Part shown: in pieces, positions 1 to 8,694 of the stretch
Layout of the letters: the number at the start of each line of letters is the position of its first letter
Numbering within the stretch: the stretch's first letter is position 1
Source of the DNA: Actinomortierella ambigua
Taxonomy: Eukaryota > Mortierellomycota > Mortierellomycetes > Mortierellales > Mortierellaceae
NCBI GenBank assembly: GCA_016098155.1
Contig: JAAAJB010000540.1
Coordinates: 1 to 24,369, forward strand
Direction of reading: 5' to 3'
DNA: 24,369 nt
Notes under the pieces: model-generated
Databases searched by the model: none
The model's input: only the letters and a program-made list of their open reading frames with translations
Told to the model about the DNA's origin: nothing
Program-made: the position numbers and the translations under genes

Positions 1-545
1 GTGATCCGGACTGGTGGTTCGTCAGTTGTTGGCCAGAAGGTCACCCTCACCAACTGAACTTCAAAAGAAACATTGTACCACTACTGTATTTGATACCCCA
101 CCCCCCTCTTTTCACCACCATGTGGTGGTGGTGTGTGCATTGCACACCTATAATAAACATTGTAAACCTACAAAAAATAGTACAGTTGTTCGCTCCATAT
201 TTCGCTTCAAGGTCAACCAAGAAAATGAAAAAGGCGAGTTCGTTTCTTGGCTCCTCTTTGGGAAGCAGCTTTTTTTTTCGACCCAGCGCATTGCAAATCT
301 TGAGACAAGGAAGAAGGGTATTTATAATCATCATACGCATATCTGCTCATGCTGCTGCTGGCTCGATACTTTTAGCATATAAAACCAAAAAGAAAAAAAA
401 AGTTGATGGTTAGGTTCTGAGTATGATCTTTCCCCTTCGTCTCCTCTGTTACACCCTATCATTACTTTTCATTGCCCCCTCCCCCTTCCTTCCTTTCTTC
501 TTGCGCTATGTGTGTATGAGCGATTTTTTTTCTGAGCACGATCAC
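1..545. other. Left-edge non-coding stretch downstream of the CUE-domain gene
   Basis: I see no supportable gene here. The stretch holds two small inverted repeats: stems 113-120 and 123-130 around a 2-nt loop, and stems 133-138 and 142-147 around a 3-nt loop. There is a TATA-like AT stretch near 375-385 and a pyrimidine-rich run at 430-500. The open frames in it (14-382, 90-413) show no domain, no hydrophobic pattern and no splice partners. It is most likely the 3' flank of the minus-strand gene ending at 546, perhaps with promoter sequence of a gene beyond the left edge. Confidence 0.5.
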
Positions 546-1435
546 TTACATATGAATGCTTCGTCGACGAGGGACGGATTGCCATGTATAGTCCTCGCGG
601 GCGAGCATGGCTGCTGCTTCGCTCAAGTCCCAGTTGGCGGCCTTGATCTTGCGGTCGATTTCCATCATGGGCACATTGCTAAAAGCCTCCTTCAAAAACC
701 GACGATGACTCTCTTGGATAGGTGAGCGAGATGCCGATGCCGACGACTGAACACCATGGCTGTTTGAGGAGGGTGGCTCTTCTTCTCCTGAAAAAGGGGT
801 ATTGGATGAGGGTGAGCTAGGGTCTCTATTCTCGGATGACTTGGAGGAGGCAGATGGTCGGAGCACCAGACGGCGACCCAAGACTAGTGTGTTGCGTGTG
901 GGAGTGGGCGAGGGACTATTGTTGTTGTTGTTGTTGTTGTTGTTGCTGTTATTGGCGCTAGGCGAGCTGTTACCTCTGCTTTGCTCGTGGAGATTTGTTC
1001 GACTTGAGCCAGATCTCTTAAGCGCTTTTCGCTTTGAGGATGGAGAGGAAGAGGAGGGTGGGGTCGACGGATGCTGCAGCTGTGCCGACTGCGACAGATC
1101 TTGGCTCATTGGCTGGTCCTTTGTGGGCGTGTCGGCATTGCTCGCTGCTACCTTTTTCGGCTTCTATTGTTTGAGAATCGAGTCGGATGTTATATTGTTA
1201 GCCTGACGAGGTCAGAAAAAGTTCAAGGTTTGGGGGGGGGGGAGCAAGGGCCTCGTGTATAAAGTCTTACCACCTCGGTTCCACCAAAGACACGCGAAAT
1301 ATTAAGTTGGCTGAACGCGCTGAACGCCGAGTGTTGCTTTTTGCCATGGTTGCCGCCGAGCATTGGCACCTTGGCATAGAGATAAAAGATTGTGGCCAGC
1401 AGGCAGTATTGCAAGACTGTGTTGGTAATCGACAT
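546..1435 (-). CDS. Membrane-anchored protein with C-terminal CUE/UBA-like domain
   Basis: Two exons, 1435-1271 and 1163-546, separated by a 107-bp phase-0 intron (GTAAGA donor, AATAG acceptor), give 260 residues. Residues 5-24 form one hydrophobic helix that would act as a signal anchor. The middle is low in complexity and basic, with an Asn run near residues 128-137 and many Ser/Pro. Residues about 207-247 match a CUE-type ubiquitin-binding fold: a short helix, an FSNVP turn like the MFP signature, an amphipathic helix, then AANWDLSEAAAML, which resembles the end of CUE helix 3. A membrane anchor plus CUE domain recalls yeast Cue1, the ER recruiter of Ubc7 in ERAD, but there the CUE lies centrally and is followed by a Ubc7-binding region that I do not see. 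The function as a membrane ubiquitin adaptor is inference. The start at 1435 is the first ATG placing the hydrophobic helix at the N-terminus. The stop lies only 49 codons after the domain begins. Confidence 0.72.
1232..1242. repeat. Poly-G tract inside the CUE-gene intron
   Basis: A run of about ten G on the plus strand lies inside the intron of the CUE-domain gene, so the pre-mRNA carries a C run shortly after the donor site. It is likely to be length-variable and prone to sequencing error. Confidence 0.6.
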
Positions 1436-1993
1436 GGTTTCCGTTTCTTGAATGAGTTGAAATGTCTTGCAAAATGGCAGATGCAAAAAGAGAGGTGAGA
1501 TCCAAGGGAAAAAAAAGGCGCTAGGTGTCTGTGTGTATGTGTGTGGGAAAGAGGAAAAAAGTGTCGAATGGGTCCACGCCACTCTTTATCATCTTTCCTC
1601 GCACGCTTAGCCCCTCTGCACACTTAGCCCCTCTGCACCACCAGTTGAATACTTCACTTGCAACAAAAAAAAAAAAAAAAAAGAGGGACATTCAGTATTC
1701 CATTGCCCCTAACTCAAAGGAGATGAAAATGTGCCTCCGTTCTCTTGCACACGTCCATACCAACAGGGAGGAAGAAAGGGAAGCGGGAGGTCAAAATGAA
1801 AACAAAGGGTTACGAAGGCGGTGTGTACAGATTCCTGGTCTATACGAAGAGAAAGGAGGCGCTTCGGGGACGAAAGAATACTTTGAGATAGGGATGGGGA
1901 AAAGGTCTTTTTTTTTCGAGCAAACAACCTCACACGATTATATACATGTTGTGCGAGCTATATACTTGTACGATATAGAAAAAGGAGTAAGGA
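1436..1993. other. Intergenic stretch between two minus-strand genes
   Basis: This 558-bp stretch lies upstream of the CUE-domain gene and downstream of the polyQ gene. It should contain the promoter of the first and the 3' end of the second. It holds a 17-bp-period tandem duplication (1606-1637), an 18-nt poly-A at about 1665-1682 and AT-rich TATA-like sequence around 1938-1980. The long plus-strand open frame 1525-2070 runs through the poly-A tract and shows no recognisable protein features, so I do not call it. Confidence 0.5.
1606..1637. repeat. Two-copy tandem direct repeat, 17-bp period
   Basis: The 15-mer CTTAGCCCCTCTGCA occurs at 1606-1620 and again at 1623-1637, separated by CA. It lies about 170 bp upstream of the start codon of the minus-strand CUE-domain gene and could be a slippage product or a duplicated promoter element. 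Confidence 0.85.
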
Positions 1994-4128
1994 TCAAGGA
2001 TGTTGCTGGGCTTTGGAGGGCATGCCTAATGACATTTCAGAAAACGAACGCGAAGTGTGCTGTATGTTGACACCGGGAGTGACAGCGGATGATCCTGTAG
2101 TTGGTATATTGCCATTTATCCGGTTCACAGGCTGGCCAGGGACACTCCCAGCCGCAGCTGTGCCAGGGAAAAGAGGTAATGGCGGCACTGTGGCAGCCTG
2201 GCGTGCGGATCGACCGTGTCCCTGGAGATGGCTACGGGCAGGTGAGCCTGATGGACTGGCTCGATGACCGACAATTGGACCAATAGAGGGCGACACAGCT
2301 CGACGCTTGAGATGGCTACTATGGTACGGGTCAAACCGCTCTTCAGAGGTCGATGACTTGCGCTTTGAACGTGTCACAATCGGACCCAACAACGGCGACG
2401 ATGGCGTGGACGAGCTTGAGGACATGGTGGGGGCCATTGGTTGGCTCTGTGGTTGGAAGGGGCCACCACCAAGGGCAAGGGCTTGAATGCCAGAGGCTTC
2501 CTGGTTGTGTAAGGCGTCTTGGAAAAGGCGATCAAACTCCTCTTGCTGGCGTTGAAACGCTTGAAGCTCTTGATCGGGGTTAAGCTTGGAAGTCGATGGT
2601 CGTCGAACCATTCCAAATGGTGATGGTGAGCGTGGAGCCTGGCGTGGAAGGCCAGGAGAGATAAGCGCCTTAAGGAAGGAATGAATGGAAGGCAGGGGGG
2701 GTTGGACACGGGGTGTTAAGGAAACAGGACTGATGCTGATTGGGTCTAGTCGGCTAAAAACCATTGGTATACAAACTTACTCCTCCAATGTCCATCATGG
2801 CATCTTGGGTCCCTTTCCGCAGACGTGTCACCTCACGTTCATGGTCATATTCATGGCGGTTGTGATGAACCTCTTCCTTTTTTGTTCAGCAAAGTATTGT
2901 ATTGATCGTCAGTACAGCTGTACTTGTTTTGAGATACTACGACAGGTACAAGAGTTAATTGGCATTCTCCGTTTTTTACCTCAAGCTGTGTAAATACTTT
3001 GAGCAGTCCCTTAGGCTTGGGCTATTGCAGCAGTGAAGATGGAGGCGATGCATACCGTTGTTTTTGAGCATTCAATGTAATAGGTAAAGCTTAAAGGGAA
3101 GGGAGCATTAATAAGAGCTGGACGCCAAATTGGAGTGGAGGAAAAGACGTTACCAATAGCGCTGACCGCCTGACACTCCTCTCAAAAGGTACTGATGTAG
3201 GGGATCGTCGTCGGCCGCGCTCTGTGCCAGACCCACCATCACTCATGTTGGCATCCTCGGAAGCCTTGCGTGCATGGCCCGACTCCATAGAAATGCTATT
3301 GGCTCTGAAGCCACTTCGTCGCGTTGGTGTGCTAGGTGGCTCGCGAGAGAAGAGAGGGAATGGATAGCCACCAGTTGTTCCTATTGTCGTCCGTGGTGCC
3401 TGTGAGGTTGAGGTCGAGGTCATGATCGCAGACGATGCAGAGCCGGAGGCTGAGCCCGAAGCAGAGCCAGAGCCAGAGGCCGAGCCTGACCCTGACCCGC
3501 TGTTGCTGTGGCCTTGGAACGAGGTGAGGGTCTCCAGGTCCATCAAGGACAGAGGAGGCGGGGTATCGAGGGCCATGGTGGTGCTAGCGGTGCTGTTGCG
3601 CCGTGAGAAGGAAGGGCGAAAGGAGTCGTAGGTAGGTGTGCACATGGGGTTGTCCGAGTCGTCTGACTGGGCCGCAAACTGCATCGACTGATGTGACATC
3701 CCAGGTGGTGTGATGGGTACTGTGAGTGTTGGGTGAGGTTTAGATCGAAAGTGCGGCCATGTCGTGCTCGTACTGTTGCTGTTACCACTATTGCCATCAA
3801 GATCAAACCCTTTATGGAGAGAGAGAGGCGTGGTAGCAGCATCGGTGTTACTTGCAGGCGGTATCCTCAAGTCCCACGGAGTTGGAAAGCTTTCTTGTCG
3901 TCGTTCTTGCTGCTGTTGCTGTTGCTGTTGCTGGCGTACTTGTTGCTGTTGCTGTTGCTGCTGTTGAGATTGCTGGTGGGCCTGCTGCTGCTGCTGTTGC
4001 TTGCTGTGGAGAGGTAGTGGCGAGCCTTGTGTTGCACTAGTGTCCTTGGAGGTATCCAAAGAGCTTGTGGCTGTATTTAGGTTGGAGGGCAAGCCTTTGG
4101 TTGTATCAGAGTTGACCAGGCTGGCCAT
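1994..4128 (-). CDS. Low-complexity polyQ protein with short basic/coiled-coil core
   Basis: Four exons on the minus strand (4128-3154, 3021-2980, 2876-2781, 2638-1994), all joined in phase 0, give about 585 residues. Residues about 43-76 form a polyQ block with His, Ala and Arg interruptions. Residues about 208-235 are a Ser-Gly/Ser-Ala repeat. The two tiny exons (42 and 96 bp) plus the end of exon 1 encode the only ordered-looking part: RRSALLPKPKGLLKVFTQLE followed by an acidic/basic heptad-like segment ending in VTRLRK. A further Gln/Glu-rich helix (ELQAFQRQQEEFDRLFQDAL) lies early in exon 4. The rest is Ser/Pro-rich with basic clusters, as in a disordered nuclear regulator, but no DNA-binding domain is visible. 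The last acceptor is uncertain: 2668 is an in-frame alternative to 2638. I do not recognise the family. It shares a 219-bp divergent promoter with the helicase gene. Confidence 0.65.
3900..4005 (-). repeat. CAG/CAA-type trinucleotide tract encoding polyQ
   Basis: Read on the minus strand this is a run of CAA and CAG codons, interrupted by a few other codons, inside exon 1 of the polyQ gene. On the plus strand it yields spurious Leu, Cys or Ala/Val-rich frames (3733-4017 and neighbours), which I treat as shadows. Confidence 0.85.
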
Positions 4129-4347
4129 GTTGGTTGAAAGGTAGCCTTTTCACAGGCTTGCAGAGATCAGTTAATGGTGATTGTATTTAGGAGGGGTATT
4201 ATGCAAATGAATGAAAAGTGTATGTTGGTGGTATGGTCGGAATGCCAAACGCGATGGCAAAAAAAAGTGGAGCATGCATTGTCCACCCCAACTCCACAAA
4301 CACGTGATCAACTTTTCCCTTTCCCTTTTGATGGATGATTTATTCAT
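4129..4347. promoter_or_regulatory. Divergent promoter with CACGTG E-box
   Basis: This 219-bp stretch separates the start codons of the minus-strand polyQ gene and the plus-strand helicase gene, so it probably serves both. A perfect CACGTG palindrome sits at 4301-4306, 42 bp upstream of the helicase ATG. In fungi this is the core site of bHLH factors of the Cbf1/Pho4 type. Its use here is inference. Confidence 0.5.
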
Positions 4348-6363
4348 TTGATCGTTCTGTTCGTCATGTTTGTACCACGAAGTGTGGCAACAAGGGGAAG
4401 ACCAGCACCGCCAAGGCTGCGACATGCACCTTCCCATTCTCAGCGCCCAGTTATCCAGGACACTGTCTCTCAGGCAACAGACGATATTGACAGGCTTTCA
4501 CCACTCAACACATCGCTACAGGCAACAACGGCAACTCATTATCCAGCGGCAATTCATTTTCCAACGCCTCCACTCGCTGCCTCTGCAAGGCAGACGCCTC
4601 CCGCAACTTATTCCAATGAGCGCCTCATTTCAAAGATAACAGCATATCACGATATGCCTTCCGTCGCTGCCATGAGCGCGCAGGAGGTTCAGCAGCTTCA
4701 GGAGAAACACAAGATTCAAGTTCAAGCGAAGCATGCACCAAAACCCATCCTTTCATTTGATGACTGTGGGCTACCACCGACGATGCATATCAACATTCTG
4801 GGTTCTGGATGCTACGAACCAACGCCTGTACAGATGCAGGCGATCCCAGCAGGGCTGTTGGGACAGGATGTTGTAATCGCAGCACCAACGAGGTCAGGAA
4901 AGACGGCAGCCTATCTGATTCCAACCCTTGTGCACGCATATGGACTAGCTCAGGTGTACTCAAAACAAACATTGTCAGCACGGTCGACTATGGAGACTAC
5001 TGAGGGGGATGATGACCAGGGGCCTTCGCCGTCAGCACACCAAGGGCCATACGTCCTTGTCCTTGTGCCGACGCACGAGCTAGCAGCGCAGGTCGAAGAG
5101 CAAGCCAAAGTCTTTGTCAAAGGGTTGCCGCATATGCGGACAGCCAACCTGAGTGGCGGTCTTGGGATCAAGAATCAAGTCTATCGTCTTAAGCAGAATG
5201 TACAGGTCGCCATTGCCACCCCAGGTCGCCTGATCGAGATCCTGTTTCGGTTTCCCGAGGTTTCCTTCTCGAATGTCTACAGCATTGTGCTGGATGAGGT
5301 TGATATGATGTACAGCCTTGGCTTTGACCAGCAGGTCCAGCGGATTTTGGATGTCATTCCAGAGCCGACAGGTGGGCGACAGACGATCGTGTGCTCTGCT
5401 ACGTTTCCCAAGAAGACGGAGAACTCGATACGGGGCATCTTACATCATCCTGTCCGTATTCGAGTCGGTGATCCTGTCGTGAGCGAAGAAGGATCAGCAC
5501 CAGTCGGAAACGAGCACCATGGCGATTTCGTTACTGATAGCAGTGGAGACAGCAGCGGTCTCGTGCCTACTGCATCCGTAAGGCAGACAATTATGTGGGT
5601 CGAGAATGCGTCCAAGAAGAAAACCTTGTTTTCGATCTTGCGTGATCGCAAGTATTTTCATCCGCCCATCCTGGTCTTTGTTGACTCACGGCTAGGAGCT
5701 GAACTTTTAGCCAAGGCCATCGCCATCAAATGTCCTGGTGTCAAGGCAGCTTCTATGCACGGCGAAAATACGCCTGCGGAACGGCTAGCCACCCTTTCAG
5801 CATTCAAGGACGGATCAGTGCAGGTGATGGTAGCCACAGGGTTGCTGGCTCGCGGCTTGGATCTCAGAGTGCCCCTGGTCATTAATTTTGACATGGCGCC
5901 GACTATTGAGGAGTACGTCCACCGAGTAGGCAGAGCGAATGCAAGCGCAGCTCATGCTCAGGTTCAGCAACGGCGGCATGGAGACAAAGGGCGACCGAGG
6001 ATTGGGCCGACGATGGATGGGATGGCATGGGCGATCACGTTCGTCAATCGTGACCATGACCGACTTCTTTTTGAGTTTGCTAACATGTTGAGTAAGCTCC
6101 CAGTTGGACGTGTCACGCCGATGCCATTACAGCTGCAACAACTTGTAGTCCACTCGCCGGCCAAGAGGGAGATCAAGCCTCTGGTTTCTAGTCCACCTGA
6201 CATCGTCCGATCCCAAGAGCACACTGCCAGCCCAGGCGCAAAGAAAAAGAGAAAGAGCGCTACTCTAGCCGCGGAACACTCCAGTGGCCCTCAAAACACA
6301 AAAAGGAAACAAGCGAAGAAATCCTCAGCTATCTCAGAAAAGAAAATAAAGGCCAGCGAATAG
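4348..6363 (+). CDS. DEAD-box RNA helicase, DDX59-like
   Basis: An intronless 671-residue frame with the ordered DEAD-box motifs: upstream aromatic FDDCGLP (137-143), Q motif GCYEPTPVQMQ (154-164), motif I APTRSGKT (179-186), Ia PTHELA (241-246), Ib TPGRL (291-295), motif II DEVD (316-319), III SAT (350-352), IV ILVFVDS (441-447), V ATGLLARGLDL (496-506) and VI HRVGRA (525-530). The stretch QTIMWVENASKKKTLF followed by PPILVFVDSRLGAELL closely resembles human DDX59, my basis for the subfamily. No zf-HIT zinc finger, present in animal DDX59, is visible in the N-terminal 130 residues. Oddities: DEVD for DEAD, Arg for the usual Gly in motif I, a Gly/Ser/Asp-rich insert at about 377-410, and an insert of about 25 residues right after motif VI. 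The C-terminus is Lys-rich, suggesting a nuclear or nucleolar protein. ATG 4366 is an alternative start. Confidence 0.9.
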   Translation: MIVLFVMFVPRSVATRGRPAPPRLRHAPSHSQRPVIQDTVSQATDDIDRLSPLNTSLQATTATHYPAAIHFPTPPLAASARQTPPATYSNERLISKITAYHDMPSVAAMSAQEVQQLQEKHKIQVQAKHAPKPILSFDDCGLPPTMHINILGSGCYEPTPVQMQAIPAGLLGQDVVIAAPTRSGKTAAYLIPTLVHAYGLAQVYSKQTLSARSTMETTEGDDDQGPSPSAHQGPYVLVLVPTHELAAQVEEQAKVFVKGLPHMRTANLSGGLGIKNQVYRLKQNVQVAIATPGRLIEILFRFPEVSFSNVYSIVLDEVDMMYSLGFDQQVQRILDVIPEPTGGRQTIVCSATFPKKTENSIRGILHHPVRIRVGDPVVSEEGSAPVGNEHHGDFVTDSSGDSSGLVPTASVRQTIMWVENASKKKTLFSILRDRKYFHPPILVFVDSRLGAELLAKAIAIKCPGVKAASMHGENTPAERLATLSAFKDGSVQVMVATGLLARGLDLRVPLVINFDMAPTIEEYVHRVGRANASAAHAQVQQRRHGDKGRPRIGPTMDGMAWAITFVNRDHDRLLFEFANMLSKLPVGRVTPMPLQLQQLVVHSPAKREIKPLVSSPPDIVRSQEHTASPGAKKKRKSATLAAEHSSGPQNTKRKQAKKSSAISEKKIKASE

Positions 6364-6407
6364 TTGTTTTGTTGCAGTGTATGGAAGACTACCAGACTAT
6401 GTGGCGT
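6364..6407. other. 44-bp convergent intergenic gap
   Basis: The stop codons of the helicase gene (plus) and rad7 (minus) are only 44 bp apart. The two transcripts must therefore either overlap in their 3' UTRs or end in each other's coding sequence. Confidence 0.8.
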
Positions 6408-8470
6408 TTACTTGAAACGCAAATCAATATAATCGGCTTCGCGCCCAACAATGCGCAAGCCTGGTCGTGTCGGGCAGTACTCTGTCAAACGATGGTCGCC
6501 CCAGACGGTCACTTGGTTGAGCTTCGGGGCAGCCTTGATGAGGGCACCCATGAGTTCATCGTCAAAAGCGCGCACCCAACTAACATCTAGGCGTTTGAGA
6601 TAGGCACATCTGAGGAGTGGTTTCAGGCCTTCCGATGTCAACTCGTCGACATTGCTCAAGTTGAGGGTCTCGAGCGCATGTGCGTTGTGCGACACAATAG
6701 CCTCCAAGGCCTTGTCATCCAGTCCAACACATCCACTCACATCCACATGCAGCAACCCGGAATTGGCCTTCCAATCGGTGAAAAGGGAGATGATTCCCTC
6801 TGAAGTAAGCTCTTCACATGAAGCAAGTGTCAAGCGCTGTAGATTTGGGCATAGCTCGCGCACGCCCTCGGACAGAACCCTGTCCTCAAAGCTGGTGCAA
6901 TTCGTCAGTTCCAGACTCCGAAGATTGCTGCCAGCCGCCTTGAGAATATCAAGCATCAGGTCCGTCGACAGGTCGTGCTCAGGATTGCGGATGGTCAATG
7001 ACTCAAGCTTGCTCAGCTTCGCAACCCAGGGCAACCAATCATCGTTAAGATGCATGCAATCGCCCAACGTGAGTTGCTTGAGGTGAGGGCAATGGGTCGC
7101 TAGCGACTCCATGGCAGAAATGTTAAAACGCGCAGAGTGGTCGAGATCAAATTGTTCCAGACGCGAGCCAACTTCGCGGAAGAAACTTGCGTAAGCAGCA
7201 TCCGTCACCAAGAAAGGGCCTGTGAGCGACAAAGCCTTGAGCTGTGTAAGGTGCTTGGCATAGTAACTGATAACATCGTCATTGATTCGTCCACAATAAG
7301 TCAACCGAAGTGAACGGATATCAGGACAGAAGGACGCGATGCTCTGGAGGGCTTCTGGTGAAATCTCAGTGCAATCGTAGAAGCTGACATCGAGGTGACG
7401 GGGATCAAGGAAGAGCGGAAGAGTCTTGTTGGAAAGTGAACGATTCCGACAGATGATCTTGCAGATCTTGTCCATGCTGATGTCGCTGATATCACCAAAC
7501 GCTTCAACATCTTCAATGTATTCTGCAATTTTCTATTCATTCAGGCGATTACAAATGTCCTGTCAGCGACAAACTGTCGGTGGTAGACAATAGCAGTAGA
7601 GAAGGCGTATTCGGAAAAAAAGAAAGTTTGAAGTGGACATACCTGGATACAAAGATCTTGGAGAGTGGGAATGTTGCGCTCAATCTCTTGTTTCTGGACC
7701 TTGCGCCGTGGCTTCTTGGCTGGCTTTGGCTTGGACATGGACGCAGACGGATCGGCTTCCGCAGCCACGCAAGTCGGACACAAAACACCCCCAGAGTCGT
7801 CGGTGGTAGGTATAGTACCTGCCTTGATGGTGAATCGTGCACGGCATCGAGAGCAAAACTCGATCTTGTTGCTGCCTAGTGGCGTACGACCTTTATGGCT
7901 GAATCGTGACCTCGGTGTTGATCCACTGATATCGAGCTCAAAATCCGAATCGTCCGACTCAACCTTCTTGCGAGGCCGCTTCTTGGATGCATCAGCAGAG
8001 GATTCTGCTTTGGATGACGAGGTAGCGGCACTTGAAGAAGATGCAGCAGCATTGCGACGGGGACGACTTGATGCGATAGACAGAGATACCACCTTCCCAT
8101 TCTTATTGGAGTTCTTGGCTGAGCCGTCGCTGTCCTCACCGGAATCCTCATCGCTCGGTTGCTTACTGGGGCTCTTGGTCATGCTGGAAGAGGCCGATGA
8201 GCTTGCGCGCGTAACTCGAACGGGTCGGCTTGCAGCACCCGCTGAGCTACTGCTAGCTTCGACCTGGATTTCTTGCTCGATAGTGTCGCCATTCTCGCCG
8301 GCAGTGGGCGACTCGGGCGCCGGAGGATCAGCATCGGCGGGTGCTGGCCGAGGAGCAGGATTGGCACGGCGGATACCTCTCTCATTCAAGAAGCTGGTGA
8401 GGGCACTTGTAGGGCCACGCACGTTGTTAACATAGGTGTTTGTGTTTCCTCGTCTGTTGCGACCTGACAT
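6408..8470 (-). CDS. RAD7: Rad7, DNA damage recognition factor of global-genome NER
   Basis: Two exons (8470-7643 and 7532-6408) with a 110-bp phase-0 intron (CAG/GTATGT donor, AATAG acceptor) give 650 residues. The N-terminus carries VRGPTSALTSFLNERGI (17-33), the conserved Rad7 opening. A disordered Ser/acidic region follows, with basic KKRPRKK (163-169), a likely nuclear signal. Next come two Cys pairs, C206/C209 and C231/C234, a probable zinc knuckle, then IPTLQDLCIQ joined across the intron to KIAEYIEDVEAFGDISDIS, matching the Rad7 segment before the repeats. The C-terminal 340 residues are leucine-rich repeats of the AMN1/F-box type (LRSLRLTYCGRINDDVI and repeats). In yeast, Rad7 acts with the ATPase Rad16 and Abf1 in NEF4 and with Elongin C and Cul3 in a ubiquitin ligase, clearing silent DNA of UV lesions. 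Length is somewhat above the 560-570 of yeast Rad7 and Rhp7. It sits tail to tail with the helicase and head to head with COQ2. Confidence 0.93.
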
Positions 8471-8694
8471 TTCATGCAAATGGGGATTGGAGAGTGGGAG
8501 GAGGATTGAAAGGTAATGAAAGACAAAGGGTTTTGAATGTAGGAGTCGGTCAAAGCTCGTTTGACAGGGTTCTTTCATATTGGTGGCGCAATTTAGCCAC
8601 GAACTCCGCTCTCGTTGAAGCAGAGATCCGATTTGACTTGCGCTGTGCTTCCGTGCTTCCGACGGCTCATTTCAATCAGCAACGACACTGAGCA
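8471..8694. promoter_or_regulatory. Divergent promoter region of rad7 and COQ2
   Basis: Only 224 bp separate the two start codons, which point away from each other, so the core promoters of both genes must lie here. I see no clear TATA box. A pair of near-identical short copies (TGCTTCCGTGCTTCCG) lies at about 8645-8660. No specific factor site can be named with confidence. Confidence 0.5.

Noticed and set aside
423..725. Plus-strand frame with a hydrophobic start resembling a signal peptide
   Set aside because: The hydrophobicity comes from a pyrimidine-rich stretch, and the rest is antisense to the CUE-domain exon.
1525..2070. Plus-strand 181-residue open frame
   Set aside because: It reads through a poly-A tract (Lys run) and into the antisense of a spliced gene, with no domain, hydrophobic pattern or splice support.
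3733..4040. Leu-, Cys- and Ala/Val-rich plus-strand frames
   Set aside because: They are antisense readings of the polyQ codon tract of the minus-strand gene.
7665..8435. 256-residue plus-strand frame
   Set aside because: It is antisense to Rad7 exon 1, whose protein has clear family motifs.
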